From NCBI GenBank assembly GCA_900555715.1, contig USMC01000010.1, positions 1 to 60,891 on the forward strand: a DNA stretch of 60,891 bases. The letters are read 5' to 3'. A program made the translations under genes and the position numbers. Below are positions 25,547 through 33,417 of the stretch, piece by piece. Each line of letters begins with the position of its first letter. The first letter of the stretch is position 1. Origin of the DNA: an uncultured Porphyromonadaceae bacterium (GTDB lineage Bacteria > Bacteroidota > Bacteroidia > Bacteroidales > Muribaculaceae). The notes beneath the pieces are model-generated. The model was not told the DNA's origin. It made no database searches and worked only from the letters and a program-made list of their open reading frames with translations.

Positions 25547-27685
25547 TTATTCTTCGCCGACGGTGCTTACGAAATTGAGTGAGTGATTTTCAACCTTGGT
25601 GCTGCCAAGAAGGAGGGGCAGGGGACCCTGGCGGAAGATGCCGAACGACTGGTTGAAGCTTGCGCCGGATTCAGGCTCGTTGAACGGACGTCCTTCGGTG
25701 CTTACTTCTTCAACCTCATAGACAAGTATGCCGTGGTTACCCTGTACAGGACCTGCGAACTGACCTTTCTCTGTTGCTGCAATCTTGCCTTTGAGGGCGT
25801 CTTCGCCGTAGCCTACAGAGAGAAGGATGGGGTTGGTGATGTTCACGCTACCGCGTGATATTGAATCACCGAGCACTTCGGCATATCCTTTCAGGTCGTT
25901 TGCCTTGCCTGAATACTGCTCCATGAGTTTTGCGGCTTTCTTGTTGTCGCGGGCGCGGTTGACAAGAGCGGTGTTGATAGCGGGGCTTGTCCAGGGGAGG
26001 TATTCGTCGTATACGTCTTTGACGGCGATGGCGAGAAGGTAGGTCTGGCGGTCGTCCTGAAGAACGGGCGAAACTTTACCGGCTTTGTTCTCGATTGCCC
26101 ACTTGACGAAGCGGCGTGACTCACGGGCGTCGGGCAGACCGACAGAAGAGGGACCAACCTGAGCGTGGCGCAGCGGATAGCCTGCCTGCTCGGCGTTTTT
26201 GCTGAACTCGTCGGCGCTGGAGTTGCTGCTGATGAATGTGCGGAGGTTGGAGGAAAGGTCGGTCAGGGTTTCCTGAGAAGGATCGACGGTGTACTCTACC
26301 ACTGCGAGGTTATAGTAAGGAACAGCGGCGTTGCGTTTGTTGACGCGGAGCACTGCGCTGTATGCCTGACCCTGAATGGTGTCGGTGAGCACGACGGCTT
26401 TGCCGACAGGGCTCGTTGCAAGTGCTTCGTGCATCTTGGCGTCGAGGTTGGGGGCGTAGAGGACGGCACGGATGCTGTCGCGGGCTGCTATGTCGTCGCC
26501 GGTGAGGGCGGAGAATGATGTGCCTGCGTTGATGAGGGTGGCGATGCTGTCGAAATCGACACCGGGAGCGGCGTTGACAATCGAGAAGTTGACAGAGTCA
26601 GCTTCCATTGTCTTGCCGATGAGTTTGGCAAGTTTATATGTGTTGTTGTTGACGTTGCTGGCGGTGTTGAGGAGTGTTGCTGTGCCTACTTCGTTTTCTT
26701 CGACGAACTTGCGGAGACGACCGCTGATGGAAGCGAGGTTCTCGTTGCTTACGAAGGCGGAAGCGGGGAGTGTGTAGGTAGATGTGACGAACTTGACGTC
26801 GGAAGCTACGGCTTCGGTGCCTTCTGTGGCGTTAAGACCGGCAAGCGCTGTCTCGACAGCCTGCTGTGCTGCAAGACGGTCGGCCTGCGAAGGCTCGATG
26901 GCAACGTAGATGTAGTCGATTTCGGTAGTGGGTTCGTCGAGACGGTAGCTTTCTTTCTCTGACTTCCAGAGGGCTTCAACGTCGGCATCGGCAACTTCAA
27001 CGTCGGCGTCGGCTACGCTGGCGATGTCTTTGCTGACGTATGCGATGTTGTGGACGGTGTTGATGTCGTCGTACATTGCTTTGGCGTCGAGCTTATTGTA
27101 TGTGTACAGACCCGAAAGGAGGCTTGCAAATTTCTGCTGCATCATGGCGTTTGCTGTCTCGTTTTCGAGGTTTGCCCATACAGCCTGAAGGCTCTGACCG
27201 GCTTCTGCAGGCAGATTGTATTTTGCGGGGTTCTGTACGGCGTCGAAGACAACCCGACCGGATGCTTCCGGCAGACCGAGCTGCTGCGAGAGCTGGTAGA
27301 TTGTCTGCATGGCAGCCTGATGGGGATAAGCGCCGGTGAGGGCTTCGGTGAGCTCTTCGTCGGAAACGTTGATGCCGAGGTCGGCATATTCTTTATTGAG
27401 GAGTTTCTCGGAAATGAGACCCTGGAGCACGTACGATGAAATTTCGTCGTTTGTATATTCGCGCTGGTTGCGCTGGTTGCGCATCTCATCGCTTGTCTGC
27501 GAGATGCGGTTCTGGTACTCCTGGTATTCGACTTTCACGTCGCCGGCCTGAGCCACGGTGGTCTGATTACCGAAGAACGAGCGACCCGATGTGAGGAAGT
27601 CGCCCAGAATAAATGCAAGCAATGCCACAATAATGATTATGAACAAAAGCACTGACTTGTTGCGGATCTTTTCTAATGTTGCCAT
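25547..27685 (-). CDS. PpiD-like membrane-anchored peptidylprolyl isomerase/foldase
   Basis: A 712 aa periplasmic folding factor held by one N-terminal inner-membrane helix (about residues 12-32, short cytoplasmic MATLEKIRNKS). A SurA_N-like helical domain follows (about 45-230) and then parvulin-type regions; the overall order and length fit the Bacteroidales PpiD/SurA family. A periplasmic chaperone role for outer-membrane proteins is inferred. It ends at a terminator shared with the exopolysaccharide operon and starts from a clear promoter box. Confidence 0.88.
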   Translation of the reverse strand: MATLEKIRNKSVLLFIIIIVALLAFILGDFLTSGRSFFGNQTTVAQAGDVKVEYQEYQNRISQTSDEMRNQRNQREYTNDEISSYVLQGLISEKLLNKEYADLGINVSDEELTEALTGAYPHQAAMQTIYQLSQQLGLPEASGRVVFDAVQNPAKYNLPAEAGQSLQAVWANLENETANAMMQQKFASLLSGLYTYNKLDAKAMYDDINTVHNIAYVSKDIASVADADVEVADADVEALWKSEKESYRLDEPTTEIDYIYVAIEPSQADRLAAQQAVETALAGLNATEGTEAVASDVKFVTSTYTLPASAFVSNENLASISGRLRKFVEENEVGTATLLNTASNVNNNTYKLAKLIGKTMEADSVNFSIVNAAPGVDFDSIATLINAGTSFSALTGDDIAARDSIRAVLYAPNLDAKMHEALATSPVGKAVVLTDTIQGQAYSAVLRVNKRNAAVPYYNLAVVEYTVDPSQETLTDLSSNLRTFISSNSSADEFSKNAEQAGYPLRHAQVGPSSVGLPDARESRRFVKWAIENKAGKVSPVLQDDRQTYLLAIAVKDVYDEYLPWTSPAINTALVNRARDNKKAAKLMEQYSGKANDLKGYAEVLGDSISRGSVNITNPILLSVGYGEDALKGKIAATEKGQFAGPVQGNHGILVYEVEEVSTEGRPFNEPESGASFNQSFGIFRQGPLPLLLGSTKVENHSLNFVSTVGEE

Positions 27686-27728
27686 TGTATGATATGAGGT
27701 TTTATTATTTTTTCGTATAAAAAGCGCA

Positions 27729-27736
27729 CAAAGATA
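27729..27736 (-). promoter_or_regulatory. Promoter -7 box (TATCTTTG) for the ppiD-like gene
   Basis: Perfect TAnnTTTG match on the minus strand, 43 bases before ATG 27685. Confidence 0.5.
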
Positions 27737-27830
27737 CGGTTTTTTTGGCAGATAGTCAAACGTGCGTCAAAAAAATCATCCGACACGGCAATTTGTCCCG
27801 CCAAAAACAGTATATGATATATTTTTTACT

Positions 27831-27838
27831 TAACTTTG
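27831..27838 (+). promoter_or_regulatory. Promoter -7 box (TAACTTTG) for the monooxygenase-like gene
   Basis: Perfect TAnnTTTG match 75 bases before ATG 27914. A CACAAC/AAAACTT micro-repeat tract (27868-27907) occupies most of the leader. Confidence 0.5.
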
Positions 27839-27867
27839 CAACAGTCACTTCACCCATTGTGAAAGAC

Positions 27868-27907
27868 ATAACTTAAAACTAACATCTCACAACCCAAAAC
27901 TTAAAAA
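27868..27907 (+). repeat. Degenerate AACTTAAAAC/CTCACAAC micro-repeat
   Basis: Low-complexity tract made of the same units as the one at 3394-3441 (AACTTAAAACT, CTCACAAC, AAAACTTAAA). It lies in the leader of the following gene. Confidence 0.5.
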
Positions 27908-27913
27908 TTCCCC

Positions 27914-28195
27914 ATGATACGTCTTAACTGCTTTTTCGAAGTCCTTCCCGGTCATGCCGACGAAGTGCTGAAACTTGCCAAGGAACTTGTAGCTGCATCG
28001 CTCAACGACAAAGGATGCAAGGGCTACGATCTTTTTGTCAGCGCCACGCGTCCCGACGTGATGATGTTCTGCGAGACATGGGCATGTGAGGAATGCCTCA
28101 GGGAACATTCCGAAAGCGAGCATTTCCGCCGCCTCGTGCCTGCCATCGAGTCGCACACAAAGAACGGTCTCAAGCTCGAAAAATTCATTTCATAA
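27914..28195 (+). CDS. Antibiotic biosynthesis monooxygenase (ABM) domain protein
   Basis: A 93 aa single-domain protein of the dimeric alpha/beta-barrel ABM superfamily. The pattern is typical: FFEVLPGHADEVLKLAKEL, then GCKGYDLF, then the METW-like block MFCETWACEECLREH and a C-terminal strand. Members include quinol monooxygenases and stress-response proteins; the substrate is unknown. The 3' end overlaps the converging DUF486 gene by 11 bases. Confidence 0.82.
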   Translation: MIRLNCFFEVLPGHADEVLKLAKELVAASLNDKGCKGYDLFVSATRPDVMMFCETWACEECLREHSESEHFRRLVPAIESHTKNGLKLEKFIS

Positions 28196-28559
28196 ATACG
28201 AAGTAGACCGCCGCTATAAGACAAAGGAAGGCGGCGAAATGGTTCCACTGCAGCGATTCTCCGCGGAAAAACACCACGGTGAAGATGGTGAAGATGGTGA
28301 GAGTGATCACCTCCTGTATGATTTTTAGCTGCATGAGCGAGAAAGAACCTCCGTTGCCGGCGAATCCTATGCGGTTTGCCGGCACCTGAAAGCTGTACTC
28401 TGCCAGAGCTATTCCCCACGAGAGCAGAATGACGGCGAATAGAGGCGTATTGGATGATAAGACCTTCATCTGCTGGAGCTTCAGATGCCCGTACCAGGCG
28501 AAGGTCATGAATATGTTCGATATGATGAGCAGGATTATCGTGATTATCGCGTTTTTCAT
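28185..28559 (-). CDS. DMT-superfamily small membrane protein (DUF486)
   Basis: A 124 aa membrane protein with four helices, of the DUF486 family related to small multidrug-resistance transporters. Visible blocks: FMTFAWYGHLK, SWGIALAEYSFQVPANRIG and LKIIQEVITL. ATG 28557-28559 is chosen over an upstream in-frame ATG because it starts at the first helix and a promoter box sits just before it. The transported substrate is unknown. Confidence 0.88.
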   Translation of the reverse strand: MKNAIITIILLIISNIFMTFAWYGHLKLQQMKVLSSNTPLFAVILLSWGIALAEYSFQVPANRIGFAGNGGSFSLMQLKIIQEVITLTIFTIFTVVFFRGESLQWNHFAAFLCLIAAVYFVFMK

Positions 28560-28579
28560 TATCATTTGTGTTTGTGCTG

Positions 28580-28587
28580 CAAAATTA
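28580..28587 (-). promoter_or_regulatory. Promoter -7 box (TAATTTTG) for the DUF486 gene
   Basis: Perfect TAnnTTTG match on the minus strand, 20 bases before the start codon; it rules out the upstream start at 28592. Confidence 0.5.
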
Positions 28588-28630
28588 GTCAATATGCTTG
28601 AAACCGAAGGAGAGTATGAACATATTTTTG

Positions 28631-28638
28631 TACCTTTG
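28631..28638 (+). promoter_or_regulatory. Promoter -7 box (TACCTTTG) for the LOG-family gene
   Basis: Perfect TAnnTTTG match 25 bases before ATG 28664. It lies inside the longer reading frame that begins at 28598, which supports the shorter protein. Confidence 0.55.
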
Positions 28639-28663
28639 CCGGTTGAAACAGCTTCTGACAGTT

Positions 28664-29233
28664 ATGAAAAAAAGAATAACAGTATATGGAGGGTCGTCGT
28701 CGAATATCAGTGCGGTATATACCGATGCTGCCCGTGAGGTAGGACGCGAGATAGCGATGGCCGGCGCTGTCCTTGTCAACGGCGCCGGGCGCACGGGCAT
28801 GATGGGTGCTTCTGTCGAAGGAGCGCTCGAAGCCGGCGGAGAGACGGTGGGAATCATTCCGCAGTTCATGCGCGACCGCGGATGGCACAACGACCGTATA
28901 GGCGAGCTCGTCGTCGCACCGGACATGCACCGTCGAAAGGCGCTCATGGCGCAGTCGTGGGGATGCATAGCCCTCCCCGGAGGCATAGGAACCTTCGAGG
29001 AACTGTGCGAGATCATCACCTGGCGTCAGCTGGGTCTTTTCAGCGGCAATGTCGTCATTCTCAATATCGGTGGCTTCTATGATCCTCTGCTTGCGATGCT
29101 CGACCGTGCTGTGGTGGAAGGTTTTATGAAAACCGACCATCTTTCGGCATTCTCGGTCGTGTATACCGCGCGCGCAGCCGTAGCCGCCGCACTTGCCGAC
29201 CATAAGGAAGTTTCATATACTCCTAAGTTCTGA
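28664..29233 (+). CDS. LOG family nucleotide phosphoribohydrolase (TIGR00730)
   Basis: Cytoplasmic Rossmann-fold protein of 189 aa, of the family that includes cytokinin riboside 5'-monophosphate phosphoribohydrolases and pyrimidine/purine 5'-nucleotide nucleosidases. The key motif PGGIGTFEELCEI (near residues 105-117) and the substrate-site Arg in HRRKALM are present, with VYGGSSS at the N-terminus. It is 5 bases from the next gene. In gut bacteria the substrate is more likely a ribonucleotide than a plant hormone. Confidence 0.9.
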   Translation: MKKRITVYGGSSSNISAVYTDAAREVGREIAMAGAVLVNGAGRTGMMGASVEGALEAGGETVGIIPQFMRDRGWHNDRIGELVVAPDMHRRKALMAQSWGCIALPGGIGTFEELCEIITWRQLGLFSGNVVILNIGGFYDPLLAMLDRAVVEGFMKTDHLSAFSVVYTARAAVAAALADHKEVSYTPKF

Positions 29234-29238
29234 CCGCG

Positions 29239-30165
29239 ATGCCCGACAGCCTCTCCACGCAACAATACGCTTTTGTCTATGTAGCCCCGCCGTCGCCGCG
29301 CAGCTACAACGCCCCGGTCGGGTTTGTTGAGCATACCGGTGTCAGTACGCTGATTATCGACTCTATAGCCGCCGACACTGTCGGCGGACGCGTGCCGCAT
29401 TTCGTGCCCGTAGCCCGTGCCGACTCACTGCGTGCCGAAGAGATTGCCGCGCATTTTCCCCCTATTCCTATAAATGCCATACCGTCGGGGACTGCAGAAG
29501 GCGTCGAACCGTCGCCACGCGAGCCGCTGGCGCTGTGCTCCACTCCCATGAGTTTTCTGCTGACGGCGGTGTTTATCCTCGCGGCTGTCAACGCATCGTC
29601 GCTCCGGCGCGCTCTTGTCACTTACGGCACAGAACTATGGAAAGTACGCAGCCGCGGCAACATGTTCGACGGCGATGTCGGCGTCCGCATCCCTACGGCA
29701 GTGCTGCTCGGAATCGTCTTCGTCGTTTCCGGCGGTCTCGCGCTCTACGGTATGTGTAGTCCGGTGCATCCGTCATTTGCCGGAGCCTGTGCCATGATGG
29801 CTCTTACGGCGGCATACTATGTTTTTCAGCTCTGCGCCTACGGTGCCGTCGGGAATACCTTCGCCACCGCTGACGAAAGCCGGCAGTGGATAGACGGTTT
29901 CTGCGCCACGCAGGCTTATCTTGGGATTGCGCTCGCTCTGCCGGCTGTTCTGACGGTGTGCTGCCCAGAGTGGAATAAAATTTTGTCAATCGTTTCATTG
30001 TCAATTTATGAGGCGCTTCATCTGATCTTTATTCTGAAAGGGTTTAAAATTTTTTATAGAACAATTGGCTCGTTGCTTTATTTTATTTTGTACCTTTGCA
30101 CACTTGAAATCCTGCCGCAGATAGCCATCTACAGACTTGCGCTGTATATTTCAGATGTGATATAA
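29239..30165 (+). CDS. DUF4271 family membrane protein
   Basis: A 308 aa inner-membrane protein with a polar N-terminal region of about 90 residues and about six helices after it. The family is confined to Bacteroidota and regularly sits directly before the uroporphyrinogen-III synthase-like gene, as here. Its function is not known. The last 75 bases contain the promoter for the next gene. Confidence 0.82.
   Translation: MPDSLSTQQYAFVYVAPPSPRSYNAPVGFVEHTGVSTLIIDSIAADTVGGRVPHFVPVARADSLRAEEIAAHFPPIPINAIPSGTAEGVEPSPREPLALCSTPMSFLLTAVFILAAVNASSLRRALVTYGTELWKVRSRGNMFDGDVGVRIPTAVLLGIVFVVSGGLALYGMCSPVHPSFAGACAMMALTAAYYVFQLCAYGAVGNTFATADESRQWIDGFCATQAYLGIALALPAVLTVCCPEWNKILSIVSLSIYEALHLIFILKGFKIFYRTIGSLLYFILYLCTLEILPQIAIYRLALYISDVI
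30091..30098 (+). promoter_or_regulatory. Promoter -7 box (TACCTTTG) for the hemD-like operon, inside the preceding gene
   Basis: Perfect TAnnTTTG match within the DUF4271 coding region, with TTG about 23 bases upstream (30065). A start near 30104 would give a leader of about 110 bases before GTG 30218. Confidence 0.45.
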
Positions 30166-30217
30166 AGCATTTTTTTTGAGTTGGAACAGCCTCTTGTGAG
30201 GCGTAAAAATAACCACA

Positions 30218-30970
30218 GTGGAATTTAAGAAGATACTCGTTTCCCAGCCTAAGCCTACTTCCGAGAAGTCGCCTTACTTCGATATTGCACAAAAATATGG
30301 AGTAGAGATAGTTTTCCGTCCTTTTATCAAGGTTGAAGGTCTTTCAGCAAAAGATTTCCGTCAGCAGAAAGTAAATATTTCCGATTTTACCGCTGTCGTT
30401 TTCACTGCCCGCGGTGCTATCGACCATTTCTTCCGTCTCTGCGAAGAGATGCGCATCAATATTCCTGTGACACTGAAATATTTCTGCACGTCCGAAACCA
30501 TTGCAAACTATCTTCAGAAATATATCGTATACCGCAAACGCAAGATATTCACTACCAATACCGGTAAGCTCGTCGACCTCATTCCTTCGATGCTCAAGCA
30601 CAAGAGCGAGAAGTTCCTTCTCGTAGTGAGCGACGTGAACAACGGTTCCGATGCCGCACTCCTTGCCGAAAACAAGCTCAATGTTACTTCGGCGGTGATG
30701 TACCGTACCGTGAGCAACGATTTTACACCCGACGAGAAGGTCGACTACGACATGCTTGTCTTTTTCAGCCCTCAGGGCATCGAGTCGCTGACAAAGAACT
30801 TCCCCGATTTCAAGCAGGGCGACGTTGCAATCGGCGCCTTCGGTCCCGCCACGGCACAGTCGGTGCGTGACGCCGGATTCCGCCTCGACATCGAGGCTCC
30901 CACGCCTGAGGCACCTTCGATGACTACAGCCATAGATCATTTCCTTGCCAAAGCAAAAGGTAAAAAGTGA
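30218..30970 (+). CDS. hemD: Uroporphyrinogen-III synthase-like protein
   Basis: HemD-family protein of 250 aa, which in the canonical role closes hydroxymethylbilane to uroporphyrinogen III. GTG start at 30218. The two-lobed fold shows FTARGAIDHFFR in the first lobe and MLVFFSPQGIESLTKNF plus AIGAFGPATAQSVRDAGFR in the second, the typical C-terminal block. Many gut Bacteroidales lack a full haem pathway yet keep this gene, so its role may differ. It is followed by rnpA, yidD and tatD. Confidence 0.82.
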   Translation: MEFKKILVSQPKPTSEKSPYFDIAQKYGVEIVFRPFIKVEGLSAKDFRQQKVNISDFTAVVFTARGAIDHFFRLCEEMRINIPVTLKYFCTSETIANYLQKYIVYRKRKIFTTNTGKLVDLIPSMLKHKSEKFLLVVSDVNNGSDAALLAENKLNVTSAVMYRTVSNDFTPDEKVDYDMLVFFSPQGIESLTKNFPDFKQGDVAIGAFGPATAQSVRDAGFRLDIEAPTPEAPSMTTAIDHFLAKAKGKK

Positions 30971-30982
30971 TCGTGCAGCCCC

Positions 30983-31396
30983 GTGAAAGAATTCGGGTTA
31001 TATAAGAAAGAGAAACTTTGTTCCCCGGCGGCTATCGACGAACTGTTCGGCGCCGGGGGGGCATCCTTCGCCCGCCTGTGCTATCCTCTGCGTGCCGTGG
31101 CGCGTGAGAACCCGCACCGGCGCTCCGATGCTCCGGTTGCGTTCCTTATTAGTGTTCCTAAAAAACGTCTGCATCATGCCGTCGAGCGTGTGCTCATGCG
31201 TCGCCGTATCCGCGAGGCTTACCGGCTGAGCCGCCGCCAGTGCCGCTTGCCCGAAGGTGCACGCATCGACCTCGCGTTTGTCTACGTAGCAAACAGGACA
31301 ATGCCCTATGCGGCTGTCGACAGTGCAGTCAGCCGTATCCTCGCAGCTCTTTCCGCACACTTCTCTCCTGCCTCAGATGAAATTCCTGCTCAGTAG
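30983..31396 (+). CDS. rnpA: Ribonuclease P protein component
   Basis: Protein subunit of RNase P, which trims tRNA 5' ends; 137 aa, GTG start at 30983. The RNR-type basic motif RVLMRRRIREAYR is visible, and the N-terminus KEKLCSPAAIDELFG matches Bacteroidales members. It overlaps yidD by 20 bases. Unlike in many bacteria it is not next to rpmH or dnaA. Confidence 0.92.
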   Translation: MKEFGLYKKEKLCSPAAIDELFGAGGASFARLCYPLRAVARENPHRRSDAPVAFLISVPKKRLHHAVERVLMRRRIREAYRLSRRQCRLPEGARIDLAFVYVANRTMPYAAVDSAVSRILAALSAHFSPASDEIPAQ

Positions 31397-31619
31397 TCTG
31401 CGGGCTGCAGCCGTGTGGCTTCTGTGTCTGCCGATAGTCTTCTATCGGGCATGTATTTCTCCGCATTTCCCGCCCGCCTGCCGCTACACTCCCACGTGCA
31501 GCCAGTATGCTCTTGAAGCCATCCGCAAGCACGGACCGTTCAGAGGACTGTGGCTCGCCGTGCGGCGCATTCTCCGCTGTCATCCGTGGGGAGGCAGCGG
31601 CTACGATCCTGTGCCATGA
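31377..31619 (+). CDS. yidD: Membrane protein insertion efficiency factor YidD
   Basis: An 80 aa membrane-associated protein that aids YidC-dependent insertion. The family core is clear: FYRACISPHFPPACRYTPTCS followed by EAIRKHG and RRILRCHPWG. ATG 31377 gives the usual family length and is preferred to an upstream in-frame start at 31308. The stop overlaps the next ATG by 4 bases. Confidence 0.95.
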   Translation: MKFLLSSLRAAAVWLLCLPIVFYRACISPHFPPACRYTPTCSQYALEAIRKHGPFRGLWLAVRRILRCHPWGGSGYDPVP

Positions 31620-32134
31620 CTCCCGCTCCGGAATATTTTCACGACATACACATCCACGGCGCCACGGGTCCTCGGATGCTTACTTCTGTAAGTCCGGACG
31701 CCGACATTGCCACACAGCCCGGCGAGGCATGGTATAGCGTCGGCATCCATCCTTGGGACACTGTCGCGGAGCCGACGTCTGAATGCTGGGGGCGCCTCGA
31801 AGAACTTGCCTCCGACCCGCGCGTGGCGGCGATAGGCGAATGCGGGCTTGATGCACTCCGCGGCGGCAGCAGGGAAATGCAGGAGGCGATCTTCCGCCGC
31901 CACGTCGAACTGGCGGAACGCGTCGGAAAATTTATGATCATACATTGCGTGCGCCGCTACGGACGTCTGATGGAGCTTCGTCGCGAGATCCGTCCCTCGC
32001 AGAGATGGATTGTGCACGGTTTCCGCGGAAAGCCCGAGCTTGCCCGTCAGCTCGCCGCCGCAGGCATCGAGATAAGTCTCGCCAAAGACACCCCTCTCAT
32101 CCCCTCCGTTCACTCCTTCTCTGAAACCGACTGA
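31616..32134 (+). CDS. TatD-like metal-dependent hydrolase, C-terminally short
   Basis: A 172 aa protein of the TatD family (metal-dependent deoxyribonuclease/hydrolase). It shows HIHG (first metal His pair), SVGIHPWD, IGECGLD, IIHCVRRYG and VHGFRGKPE, then ends at SETD. In family members this LETD carries the last metal Asp and is followed by about 30 more residues; here the stop codon comes directly after it. Just downstream is a terminator, so the missing part is not in another frame close by. The start at 31616 overlaps the yidD stop. Confidence 0.82.
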   Translation: MTPAPEYFHDIHIHGATGPRMLTSVSPDADIATQPGEAWYSVGIHPWDTVAEPTSECWGRLEELASDPRVAAIGECGLDALRGGSREMQEAIFRRHVELAERVGKFMIIHCVRRYGRLMELRREIRPSQRWIVHGFRGKPELARQLAAAGIEISLAKDTPLIPSVHSFSETD

Positions 32135-32157
32135 CTTCCTTTCCGCCAGCAAGGACA

Positions 32158-32188
32158 TAAAAAAAGGCTGTGTTGCCACAGCCTTTCT
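32158..32188. terminator. Bidirectional rho-independent terminator
   Basis: Stem GGCTGTG (32166-32172) with CACAGCC (32177-32183), loop TTGC, preceded by A7 and followed by TTTCT. It lies between the converging tatD-like and mdh genes. Confidence 0.85.
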
Positions 32189-32204
32189 AAAGGGTTTGTA
32201 AGAA

Positions 32205-33215
32205 TCAGAGGTTGGGATTGAGTTCCGACCATTTTTCAACGGGAGGAACAACGCCCATGCCGATGACTTCGTCGCGCATCTTGCAGAGGTGCTCGTAGCT
32301 TGCCTGAAGAGCTGCCATTTCGGAAGCTGTTCCGACGATAGGCTTGGTGTAGACGCCGTCCTTTGTAACGATTGAAGGCATTGCCATCATCACGTGGTTG
32401 AAGCGGGCTGTGTCGGCATAGCATCCTACGGGATATTCGAATTCTTCGCCGCCCATAGCTGCCTCGATCATTTTGACGGAGAGGTATGCCGGGCTCTGGA
32501 AGGAGCTGCGGCGACGGAGTTCGATGATCTTGGCGCCACCCTGGGTGACTTCTTTCTGCATCTGTTCCCATTCGATTTCGGAAAGACCTTTGCCGTTGAC
32601 TTTCTCCTTGGCAGCGATGATGTCGGTGAGCTTGACACCGTCGATGGTTGTGGGAGTAGCGAATACTGCCATCTTTTCACCGTGACCGCCGTAAGTGTAG
32701 GCGTTCTTGACAACTTCCTGGCTTACGCCGAAGTGGAGTGCGAGAGCTTCTTTGAGACGTGTGGAGTCAAGAGCTGCGAGAGTAGCCACCTGGTTGGGCT
32801 TCAGACCGCTGTGGATGAGCGATACGAGACCGGTGATGTCGGCGGGATTGAAGATGACAACGAGGAACTTGGCGTCCGGGCAGTATTTCTTGATATTTTC
32901 GCCGAGTTCTTCGGCAGCCTTGGAGTTGCCTGCGAGGAGATCTTCGCGTGTCATGCCTTCCTTGCGGGGAGCGCCGCCCGAAGAGATGATGTATTTAGCA
33001 TCCTTGAAAGCTTCTGCGGGGTCGGTGGTGCTGGTGATGTTGATGTTGTCGAAACCGCACTGGCGCATTTCCTTAGCTACGCCCTCGGCGCTGAAAACGT
33101 CGTAGAGGCAGATATTGGGTGTGAGACCCAGCATGCAGGCTGTCTGTGCCATGTTGGAGCCGATCATGCCGGCGGCGCCGACAATCAGGAGTTTGTCATT
33201 TGTAAGAAATTCCAT
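32205..33215 (-). CDS. mdh: Malate dehydrogenase
   Basis: NAD-dependent oxidoreductase of the lactate/malate dehydrogenase family, 336 aa, interconverting malate and oxaloacetate in the reductive branch used for succinate or propionate formation. The N-terminal motif GAAGMIGSN (residues 13-21) is visible, with VIFNPADITG, LDSTRL and the active-site His in TYGGHGEKM. The start at 33215 is chosen at MEFLTNDK, which matches Bacteroidales members; an upstream in-frame ATG at 33251 lies close to the promoter box. Confidence 0.93.
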   Translation of the reverse strand: MEFLTNDKLLIVGAAGMIGSNMAQTACMLGLTPNICLYDVFSAEGVAKEMRQCGFDNINITSTTDPAEAFKDAKYIISSGGAPRKEGMTREDLLAGNSKAAEELGENIKKYCPDAKFLVVIFNPADITGLVSLIHSGLKPNQVATLAALDSTRLKEALALHFGVSQEVVKNAYTYGGHGEKMAVFATPTTIDGVKLTDIIAAKEKVNGKGLSEIEWEQMQKEVTQGGAKIIELRRRSSFQSPAYLSVKMIEAAMGGEEFEYPVGCYADTARFNHVMMAMPSIVTKDGVYTKPIVGTASEMAALQASYEHLCKMRDEVIGMGVVPPVEKWSELNPNL

Positions 33216-33262
33216 AGTGTTTTTTTTGTATAGCGTTAGTTTGTATTGCAATTGATAAACGC

Positions 33263-33270
33263 AAAGGTAG
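33263..33270 (-). promoter_or_regulatory. Promoter -7 box (TACCTTTG) for mdh
   Basis: Perfect TAnnTTTG match on the minus strand, 47 bases before ATG 33215. Confidence 0.55.
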
Positions 33271-33373
33271 TAAAAAAAGTGCTATTATAGCACGGTTTTG
33301 AACGTAAGTGGCGAAATAATTGTTTTTTCTTTAAAAAGTTTAACGCCAAGCCTTCCGCACGCAAGTTTTTTCG

Positions 33374-33381
33374 TAACTTTG
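33374..33381 (+). promoter_or_regulatory. Promoter -7 box (TAACTTTG) for phoH
   Basis: Perfect TAnnTTTG match 36 bases before ATG 33418. Confidence 0.55.
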
Positions 33382-33417
33382 CACACGTAAAGGCTTCCGG
33401 GCTGGAACATCGCATTT

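Noticed and set aside
31616..32160. Frameshift hiding the end of the TatD-like gene
   Set aside because: No matching continuation was seen in the other frames before the terminator, so it is reported as a short protein instead.
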